Source of the DNA: Neisseriaceae bacterium
Lineage (GTDB): Bacteria > Pseudomonadota > Gammaproteobacteria > Burkholderiales > UBA11063
Reading direction: 5' to 3'
Assembly: GCA_947441745.1 (NCBI GenBank)
Contig: CANEUJ010000099.1
Location: 1-6,012, forward strand
Length of the DNA: 6,012 bases
Positions within the stretch are counted from its first letter, which is position 1. Every line of letters starts with the position of its first letter. Shown in pieces: positions 1 to 4,401 of the stretch. A program made the position numbers and the translations under genes. Below the pieces are notes generated by a model. It saw nothing but the letters and a program-made list of their open reading frames with translations. It was not told where the DNA came from and searched no databases.

Positions 1-16
1 ACAGCAGAATTCGTAA

Positions 17-29
17 GTCGAGGATGACG
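17..29 (+). repeat. Edge of a second palindromic repeat, similar to the IS target
   Basis: GTCGAGGATGACG matches the IS target in the minus reading (GTCTGGGATGACA) at 10 of 13 positions, but lies on the opposite strand. It is separated from the target by an A-run. It looks like the end of a neighbouring repeat copy, mostly outside the window. Confidence 0.45.
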
Positions 30-36
30 AAAAAAA

Positions 37-42
37 TGTCAT
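37..42 (+). other. Left insertion junction: right target half plus AT core
   Basis: TGTCAT, with core AT at 41-42, is the host sequence next to the element's RE. The bridge RNA carries the same TGTCAT at 1142-1137. Joined to CCCAGAC at 1271-1277 it restores the uninterrupted target TGTCATCCCAGAC. Confidence 0.75.
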
Positions 43-51
43 CAACTATGG

Positions 52-57
52 TGTCAA
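52..57 (-). promoter_or_regulatory. -35 box at the right end, completing a promoter in the circular form
   Basis: TTGACA (complement of 52-57) is a perfect sigma-70 -35 hexamer pointing outward from the RE. In the excised circle it lies 18 bp (9 RE bases, AT core, 7 LE bases) from TAGAAT (1261-1256), giving a junction promoter that reads into the bridge RNA and transposase. In the integrated state it has no partner. Confidence 0.65.
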
Positions 58-97
58 ATTTATTTTAAAACAATTTAACAGCATATTCTCCAATCCT

Positions 98-1033
98 TTA
101 AGCGATTGCCATACTCTTTATTTTTGCATTGGCAATTACTACTATTTTTCTCATCAAAGCTGTTATTGCAACCATAGGTTTTTTACCAGCAGCAATAAGT
201 CTTTTATAAAACTCACCAAGTATGCTTTTACTTCTAGCAGCTGACATTGCGGCCATAAATAAAAGCCTTTTCACATCTTCTCGTCCACCGCGGGTACATC
301 TATAACCTATTTTTTGACCACTTTCATTAGGGTGAGGAGCAACCCCTGCTAAGCTTGCAACCTGCCTACGATTCATAGTTCCAAGCTCAGGTAATTTACT
401 CAGTAACCCTATTGCAGTAATCTCGCCGACTCCAGATATCTCTGCTACTAAAAGTTCAACCTTAGCCTTTAGTTTAACATCTAATGATATTAAACGGTAC
501 TGAATCTTTTCTATTTTAGCAATTTCTAATTCTAGAAAGTTAATAAATGCCTCATTGCTTTCTTTCATGCTTTTATTTTCAGGGGATTTTAACCTATTTT
601 TCTCTTGAACCAATGATTGTTTTAATTCATCTCGCCTTGATGAAGCCTCAAGCAACTTTTTAGAGTTTGCATCCATTTGTATATGCAAACCTAGTTCCAT
701 ATGCCTTTCTTTTGCATACCTAGCTATTCCTTCTGCATCTATAGAATCTGACTTACCTAATTTACCAGTAGAGCGAATAAAGTTTTTTACTTTCACATTA
801 TCAGCTCGATGGACATTCAAACCTTTTGATTGTAAATAAATTATAAGCTCAGCTTCATAGCCACCAGTATTCTCTAACACAATTAGTGCATCTTTTAAGT
901 GCCCTTTTAATTCTTTGGTTATTCTTGCAAATCCAGACTTATTATTACTATATGGCTTAGCTTTATCACCACCATGTACAGCAATATATAACTCATTTTT
1001 TCCAACATCTATCCCAATAAAATTATGATACAC
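98..1033 (-). CDS. IS110-family DEDD transposase/recombinase
   Basis: Catalyses excision, circle formation and insertion of the IS as a complex with the bridge RNA. The protein has 311 residues, normal for the family. The N-terminal RuvC-like DEDD domain spans about residues 4-105: D9 in GIDVGK, E54 in ENTGGYE, and D96 and D99 in GKSDSIDA. A charged, probably coiled-coil linker follows at about 125-195. The C-terminal transposase_20 domain (about 198-305) opens with ISGVGEITAIGLL and contains LAGVAPHPNESG, where S238 fits the family's catalytic serine (S241 in IS621), followed by the conserved GGREDVKRLLFMAAM stretch. The start is GTG (complement of 1031-1033): the codon just upstream is an in-frame TAA, and AAGGAG lies 7 bases before it. 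No frameshift or missing catalytic residue is visible. It is divergent from the his operon. Confidence 0.95.
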   Translation of the reverse strand: MYHNFIGIDVGKNELYIAVHGGDKAKPYSNNKSGFARITKELKGHLKDALIVLENTGGYEAELIIYLQSKGLNVHRADNVKVKNFIRSTGKLGKSDSIDAEGIARYAKERHMELGLHIQMDANSKKLLEASSRRDELKQSLVQEKNRLKSPENKSMKESNEAFINFLELEIAKIEKIQYRLISLDVKLKAKVELLVAEISGVGEITAIGLLSKLPELGTMNRRQVASLAGVAPHPNESGQKIGYRCTRGGREDVKRLLFMAAMSAARSKSILGEFYKRLIAAGKKPMVAITALMRKIVVIANAKIKSMAIA

Positions 1034-1040
1034 TTATGTA

Positions 1041-1046
1041 CTCCTT
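1041..1046 (-). promoter_or_regulatory. Transposase ribosome binding site, part of a long inverted repeat
   Basis: On the minus strand AAGGAG lies 7 bases before the GTG start, a near-ideal Shine-Dalgarno sequence. It belongs to TTTAAGGAG (complement of 1041-1049), which is perfectly complementary over 9 bases to CTCCTTAAA upstream in the same transcript (complement of 1109-1117). The site can therefore be hidden in the basal stem of the bridge RNA donor loop. Confidence 0.8.
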
Positions 1047-1117
1047 AAAAAAACTGGATGTTTATGATTGTAAGCGGGCGTTAAAACCCAAACAACTATT
1101 CAAACGTATTTAAGGAG
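1041..1117 (-). other. Bridge RNA donor-binding loop with both donor guides
   Basis: Minus-strand fold: an outer stem CTCCTTAAA (1117-1109) pairs with TTTAAGGAG (1049-1041), 9 bp. An inner stem GTTT (1105-1102) pairs with AAAC (1063-1060). The 5' side carries ATAGTTG (1099-1093), identical to the element's RE tip on the minus strand (complement of 43-49), so it can pair with the plus strand there. The tip hairpin is GGGT/GCCC (1089-1086 with 1079-1076). The 3' side carries CTTACAAT (1074-1067), which pairs with the minus-strand LE tip ATTGTAAG (complement of 1263-1270), core included. The two DNA tips are neighbours only in the excised circle, which is the donor form. Confidence 0.8.
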
Positions 1118-1125
1118 GTTTGATC

Positions 1126-1176
1126 TGGGTACCTCGATGACAACGGTTGTAAAACCAAATCCCAAACGGTAGCCCA
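1126..1176 (-). other. Bridge RNA target-binding loop with both target guides
   Basis: Minus-strand fold: a basal stem TGGG-c-TACC (1176-1168) pairs with GGTACCCA (1133-1126), 8 bp with one bulged C. The 5' side of the internal loop is GTTTGGGATTT (1167-1157), the tip hairpin is GGTT-TTAC-AACC (1156-1145), and the 3' side is GTTGTCATCGA (1144-1134). The 5' guide GTTTGGGAT pairs with plus-strand ATCCCAGAC at 1269-1277 (eight Watson-Crick pairs and one G-U). The 3' guide TGTCAT pairs with the minus strand of 37-42. Both include the AT core and address opposite strands, as left and right target guides do in IS621. Confidence 0.8.
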
Positions 1177-1232
1177 CGATCGCGTGGGGTATGTTTTACT
1201 ATATCCCACAACTCCTTAACCAATAGGAGATG

Positions 1233-1261
1233 ATTGTATCAAGTTTCCACTAAGAATTCTA
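1233..1261 (-). promoter_or_regulatory. Promoter for bridge RNA and transposase (resident copy)
   Basis: On the minus strand an extended -10, TGATACAAT (1241-1233), lies 17 bp downstream of a poor -35, TAGAAT (1261-1256). Transcription would start near 1226-1229, at the 5' stem-loop of the bridge RNA. The weak -35 suggests low expression while integrated. Confidence 0.5.
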
Positions 1262-1268
1262 CCTTACA

Positions 1269-1277
1269 ATCCCAGAC
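1269..1277 (+). other. Right insertion junction: AT core plus left target half
   Basis: The AT core (1269-1270) and CCCAGAC are the host sequence next to the element's LE. They are complementary to the bridge RNA left target guide with one G-U wobble. The same bases form the left arm of a palindromic host repeat. Confidence 0.75.
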
Positions 1278-1320
1278 ACAAACTGGTCGCTGCCTAAATG
1301 CGAGTCTGGGATCCATGGAC
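1269..1320. repeat. Palindromic intergenic repeat interrupted by the IS
   Basis: ATCCCAGAC (1269-1277) and GTCTGGGAT (1304-1312) form a perfect 9-bp stem around a 26-base loop, followed by TCCATGGA (1312-1319). With TGTC from the left junction restored, the left edge reads TGTCATCCCAGAC, the style of dispersed palindromes (GTCATCC...GGGATCC) found in many proteobacteria. It lies just before the hisN promoter and is followed by no T-run, so I do not call it a terminator. Confidence 0.65.
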
Positions 1321-1353
1321 TAAAAAATATCAGGCAAGCTTCTCTTTGGAATG

Positions 1354-1380
1354 TTATCAAATACTCATACATGATATAAT
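1354..1380 (+). promoter_or_regulatory. Promoter of the his operon
   Basis: An extended -10, TGATATAAT (1372-1380), has a perfect TATAAT at 1375-1380. Upstream TTATCA (1354-1359) is a weak -35 with short 15-bp spacing. The start site would be near 1387, about 26 bases before hisN. There is no room for a His-rich leader peptide or attenuator in that leader. The promoter lies about 80 bp outside the IS and is intact. Confidence 0.65.
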
Positions 1381-1412
1381 TATGTCTATTTTTATTAAGT
1401 TAGTTGTAGATT

Positions 1413-2198
1413 ATGGAAAAAGCATTTAGGGACGAGTTTTTTTTGGCTGGGATTCAACTAGCTGAATTAGCATCAGATATCAGTCGTGATTATTTTCGTA
1501 AGCCTTTAAAGATTGACTCTAAAACTTATGATAATTCACCAGTCTCGATTGCCGATAAAAAAATTGAGGAAATCCTTAGGGCTTGGATCAAAAACAATTA
1601 TCCAAGCCATGGTATAATAGGCGAAGAGTATCTTGAACAAAATCCAAATGCAAAATATACTTGGGTTATTGACCCAATTGATGGAACAGTTGCTTTTTTG
1701 TGTGGTAAACCAACTTTTACAACACTAATATCCTTACTTGAAAATGGTTTGCCCCAAATTGGAATTATAGATCAACCAATACTTGAAGATAGGTTTGTTG
1801 GGGTTAATGGACATGGTGCGTGGTTAAATGGTAAAAAACTTGTAACTAGCGATATTAAGTTATTAGCTGATGCTAGATTAAATGCTACAACACCATATAT
1901 GTTTAAGACAGATATCGAACAACAAAAGTTTTCTTTATTAAAAGAACAGGTTAAACTCACTGGTTTTGGAGGGGATGCCTATTCTTATGGTTTATTAGCT
2001 AATGGGCATATCGATTTAATTATGGAAGCTGATTTACATTTTTATGATGTTGCAGCATTGATACCTGTTATTGAGGAAAGTGGTGGGGTTATTACTGATT
2101 GGAGCGGTAATAAGATTACCCAGGAGGGCTTTCGCGGTCAGTGTTTGGCGTCAGCTAATCAAAAACTACATGAATCTACACTTAGAATTATTGCTTAA
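1413..2198 (+). CDS. hisN: Histidinol-phosphatase, inositol monophosphatase family
   Basis: Hydrolyses L-histidinol phosphate to histidinol, step 8 of histidine synthesis, in the cytoplasm with Mg2+. The protein has 261 residues, standard length. Family motifs: metal-binding GEE (E71, E72), WVIDPIDGT (84-92; D87 and D90 bind metal, T92), and a late FYDVAALIPVIEESGG (210-225) with D212 in place of the usual WDxAA. GGDAYSYGLLANGHIDL (186-202) is typical of the HisN-type subgroup rather than of SuhB inositol phosphatases. It heads the operon, with hisG 11 bp downstream, which settles the substrate better than motifs alone. The ATG has only a poor Shine-Dalgarno sequence. Its presence fits the absence of a HAD phosphatase domain in HisB here. 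Confidence 0.92.
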   Translation: MEKAFRDEFFLAGIQLAELASDISRDYFRKPLKIDSKTYDNSPVSIADKKIEEILRAWIKNNYPSHGIIGEEYLEQNPNAKYTWVIDPIDGTVAFLCGKPTFTTLISLLENGLPQIGIIDQPILEDRFVGVNGHGAWLNGKKLVTSDIKLLADARLNATTPYMFKTDIEQQKFSLLKEQVKLTGFGGDAYSYGLLANGHIDLIMEADLHFYDVAALIPVIEESGGVITDWSGNKITQEGFRGQCLASANQKLHESTLRIIA

Positions 2199-2204
2199 AA
2201 GGGA
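2199..2204 (+). promoter_or_regulatory. Ribosome binding site that fixes the TTG start of hisG
   Basis: AAGGGA follows directly after the hisN stop and lies 5 bases before TTG at 2210. No ATG occurs in the hisG frame until codon 50, so this site supports the non-ATG start. Confidence 0.7.
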
Positions 2205-2209
2205 TAAAA

Positions 2210-3088
2210 TTGAATACGAGATTAAGAATTGCAATTCAAAAATCTGGAAAACTATCTGATGGTAGTATTGACTTATTAAATAAATGTAGTTTTAATATAA
2301 AACCTGCCAAAAACCATTATTTGGTTAAATCAGATGAATTAAATACTGATTTTTTAATGGTTAGGGATGATGATATTCCTGGTTTTATTGATAGTGGTGC
2401 TTCAGATATCGGTATTGCTGGAGAGAATTTATTTACAGAGTATCAGCTTGATAATCCTAATAGTAATATTGAAATAATATCACGTTTAAAATTCGCTACT
2501 TGTAGATTGAGTATTGCGGTTATTAATAGTGGTAGTGTTAAATGTCTAAACGATTTAAATGGTAAAACTATTGCAACTTCATATCCTTCAACTCTAAAAA
2601 ATTTCTTAAACAAAAATAATATCAATGCTAAAATAATTGTAATGCATGGTTCGGTTGAGTTAGCCCCCAAAATTGGTATTGCGGATGCTATTTGTGATTT
2701 GGTGTCAACTGGTACAACACTGAAAGAAAATGGTTTATTTGAAATGGAAGTAATTCTGAGAAGCGAAGCGGTTTTAGTTGGGCGTAAGGGGATTCGTGCC
2801 GATATCAAAAAGAGGGTTGATGAGCTAATATTTAGATTTCAAAGTGTGATTAAAGCAAAAAATAGTAAATATATTATGTTACATATAGATAAAGCAAATG
2901 TAGATAAATTAAAAACTCTATTACCTGGATGCGAAGCTCCAACTACGCTAGCACTTGATGGTTATCCTGACAAAGTTGCAGTGCATGTTGTGTGTGAAGA
3001 AAATGTATTTTGGGATACTATATCAAAACTTAAAAGCATTGGTGCAACTTCTATATTATCTGTTGCAATTGAAAAGATGATGGAATAG
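2210..3088 (+). CDS. hisG: ATP phosphoribosyltransferase, long form
   Basis: Catalyses the first, committed step: ATP plus PRPP gives phosphoribosyl-ATP. The protein has 292 residues, the long form with a C-terminal ACT-like regulatory domain (about 217-290), so it needs no HisZ partner and is expected to be a hexamer inhibited by histidine. The N-terminus NTRLRIAIQKSGKLSDGS (2-19) follows E. coli HisG closely. VRDDDIPG (51-58), SDIGIAGEN (65-73) and the PRPP loop region ADAICDLVSTGTTL (158-171) are present. The C-terminal domain has SKYIMLH (219-225) and ends in IEKMME, like E. coli. The start is TTG, chosen because it is the only one preserving the conserved N-terminus. It lies 11 bp after hisN and 2 bp before hisD. 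Confidence 0.96.
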   Translation: MNTRLRIAIQKSGKLSDGSIDLLNKCSFNIKPAKNHYLVKSDELNTDFLMVRDDDIPGFIDSGASDIGIAGENLFTEYQLDNPNSNIEIISRLKFATCRLSIAVINSGSVKCLNDLNGKTIATSYPSTLKNFLNKNNINAKIIVMHGSVELAPKIGIADAICDLVSTGTTLKENGLFEMEVILRSEAVLVGRKGIRADIKKRVDELIFRFQSVIKAKNSKYIMLHIDKANVDKLKTLLPGCEAPTTLALDGYPDKVAVHVVCEENVFWDTISKLKSIGATSILSVAIEKMME

Positions 3089-3090
3089 AA

Positions 3091-4401
3091 ATGCTAAAAG
3101 TTAATTGGGTAAGTTTGAGTTTAAGCGAAAAAAATAGTATCTTATCTAGAGGAAGTAGCCTAGGTAATGATAATAATTTGTCTAATATAGTAAGTGCTAT
3201 TATAACTAATGTAAAAGCAAATGGTGATAATGCACTTTATGAATATAGTCAAAAATTTGATGGTGTGAAATTAGATACTCTTCTTGTAAGTAAAGAAGAA
3301 TATCTAGCGGCTGATAGTCTTTCGCAACATTATAAAGACGCAATTATTAAGGCTTATGAGAATATTAGTCATTACCATAATATAAGTAAGCCAAAAGAGT
3401 TTTCTTATACCAAAGATGGAATAGTACTGGGTAAAATATATCGTCCAATTGAAAAGGTTGGTTTATATATACCAGGTGGTACTGCAACTCTTGTGTCAAC
3501 TTTAATGATGCTAGCAGTTCCTGCACAGATTGCAGGGTGTGAAGAGAAAATATTAGTAACTCCGCCGATGAAAGACGGTAGTATATCTCCTGCTATTTTA
3601 TTTGCGGCAAACGTATGTGGAATTGACAAAATCTACAAAGTTGGTGGAGCTCAAGCAATTGCTGCATTAGCTTATGGTACAAAATCTATTCCAAAAGTTC
3701 ATAAGATTTTTGGCCCTGGTAATAAATACGTTACTGAGGCAAAATTACAAGTATCGGTTGTGGGAAGTATGACAGCGATTGATATGCCAGCAGGCCCTTC
3801 TGAAGTATTGGTTATTGCTGATAAAAATGCAATACCTGAGTTTGTCGCAAGTGACTTACTTGCTCAAGCTGAACACGATATTGATGCACACGTTGTATTG
3901 GTTACCCCAGATAAAGATTTTGCTGATAAAGTATTAGCACATCTATTAATTCAAAAAAATCAACTATCAAGACGTGAAATAATAGATAAATCTTTAGCTA
4001 AAAGTGTAGTTATAATAGCGAAAGATATTGATGAATGCTTGGACATATCAAATGTTTACGCACCAGAACATTTAATCCTTCATTTAGATAATGCAATGAA
4101 TTATTTGTCGCAGGTTAGAAATGCAGGTTCAGTCTTTGTTGGTAAATGGTCTCCTGAGTCAGCCGGAGATTATTCTAGTGGAACGAATCATGTATTACCA
4201 ACTTATGGATATGCCAATATGTATAGTGGACTAGATGTGATTGGGTTTATGAAAGCTATATCATTTCAAGATTTAAGTCCTCAAGGTCTTAAAATGCTTG
4301 CTCCAAGTATAGAGAATTTAGCAACATTAGAAGGGCTTGACGCTCACAAAAATGCGGTTAGTATCAGACTCGAGCACTTAATAAAGGTAGAAAATGTCTA
4401 A
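3091..4401 (+). CDS. hisD: Histidinol dehydrogenase
   Basis: Oxidises L-histidinol to L-histidine in two NAD-dependent steps (9 and 10), with zinc at the active site. The protein has 436 residues, full length. The conserved blocks are GLYIPGGTA (124-132), GGAQAIAALAYGT (185-197), KIFGPGNKYVTEAK (205-218), DMPAGPSEVLV (231-241), SDLLAQAEHD (254-263), APEHL (324-328) and SPESAGDYSSGTNHVLPT (354-371). Every key residue is present at E. coli numbering: zinc ligands Q259, H262, D360 and H419, and the catalytic pair E326/H327. It starts 2 bp after hisG and overlaps the hisC start by 8 bp, so translation is probably coupled. Confidence 0.97.
   Translation: MLKVNWVSLSLSEKNSILSRGSSLGNDNNLSNIVSAIITNVKANGDNALYEYSQKFDGVKLDTLLVSKEEYLAADSLSQHYKDAIIKAYENISHYHNISKPKEFSYTKDGIVLGKIYRPIEKVGLYIPGGTATLVSTLMMLAVPAQIAGCEEKILVTPPMKDGSISPAILFAANVCGIDKIYKVGGAQAIAALAYGTKSIPKVHKIFGPGNKYVTEAKLQVSVVGSMTAIDMPAGPSEVLVIADKNAIPEFVASDLLAQAEHDIDAHVVLVTPDKDFADKVLAHLLIQKNQLSRREIIDKSLAKSVVIIAKDIDECLDISNVYAPEHLILHLDNAMNYLSQVRNAGSVFVGKWSPESAGDYSSGTNHVLPTYGYANMYSGLDVIGFMKAISFQDLSPQGLKMLAPSIENLATLEGLDAHKNAVSIRLEHLIKVENV

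Larger units (their letters stand above)
1041..1229 (-). ncRNA. IS110 bridge RNA (target- and donor-specifying guide RNA)
   Basis: The RNA is read on the minus strand from about 1229 down to about 1041, roughly 190 nt, close to the 177 nt described for IS621. In order: a 5' stem-loop CTCCT-ATTGGTTA-AGGAG (1229-1212); a linker that can form GTGGG/CCCAC (1209-1184); the target-binding loop (1176-1126); and the donor-binding loop (1117-1041). The position between LE and recombinase start, on the same strand, is where IS110-group elements encode this RNA. The main evidence is that guide segments in both loops match the two flanks and the two ends of this copy, each next to the AT core. GC-rich stems stand out from the AT-rich surroundings. 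The transcript ends are inferred; the 3' end may differ, since the last stem includes the transposase Shine-Dalgarno sequence. Confidence 0.82.
43..1268 (-). mobile_element. Complete IS110-family insertion sequence, RNA-guided type
   Basis: The element is read on the minus strand: the left end (LE, non-coding, bridge RNA) lies at the right and the right end (RE) at the left. Boundaries were set by guide matching. An AT core dinucleotide sits at 41-42 and again at 1269-1270. Bases just inside each core (CAACTAT at 43-49; CTTACAA before the core at 1263-1268) recur as guide segments in the LE non-coding region. Size is 1,226 bp, or 1,228 bp with one core, which suits the family. There are no clear terminal inverted repeats and no duplication longer than the core (ATC at both junctions at most), as expected for IS110. 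The transposase frame is open with its catalytic residues, so the copy looks potentially active. The RE (43-97) holds no gene and no terminator that I can see. Family assignment is secure; the exact ends are inference. Confidence 0.88.

Noticed and set aside
23..43. GATGAC/GTCATC hairpin with an A-rich loop as a transcription terminator
   Set aside because: The stem is short, AT-containing and not followed by a T-run. It is better explained as the edges of two inverted repeat copies, one of them the IS target.
1149..1199. Alternative 7-bp stem GTAAAAC/GTTTTAC around the target guide
   Set aside because: It would break the fold that places both target guides opposite each other in one internal loop; the guide matches to both flanks favour the 1126-1176 fold.
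7..1260. AGAATTC at 7-12 and 1253-1260 as terminal inverted repeats of the IS
   Set aside because: The shared core is a 6-base palindrome, its extension is poor, and the left copy lies outside the boundary fixed by the guides.
1381..1412. His-rich leader peptide and attenuator before the operon
   Set aside because: Only about 26 bases separate the predicted transcription start from hisN, with no small frame with His codons and no hairpin plus T-run.
2071..2259. Plus-strand frame of 62 codons across the hisN-hisG joint
   Set aside because: It is a shifted frame over the conserved ends of both genes, with no ribosome site or family resemblance.
2443..2808. Antisense open frame of 121 codons inside hisG
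   Set aside because: It lies wholly within a well-supported conserved gene, has no recognisable motif, and follows from AT-rich codon use. The same holds for the shorter antisense frames in hisN, hisD and hisC.
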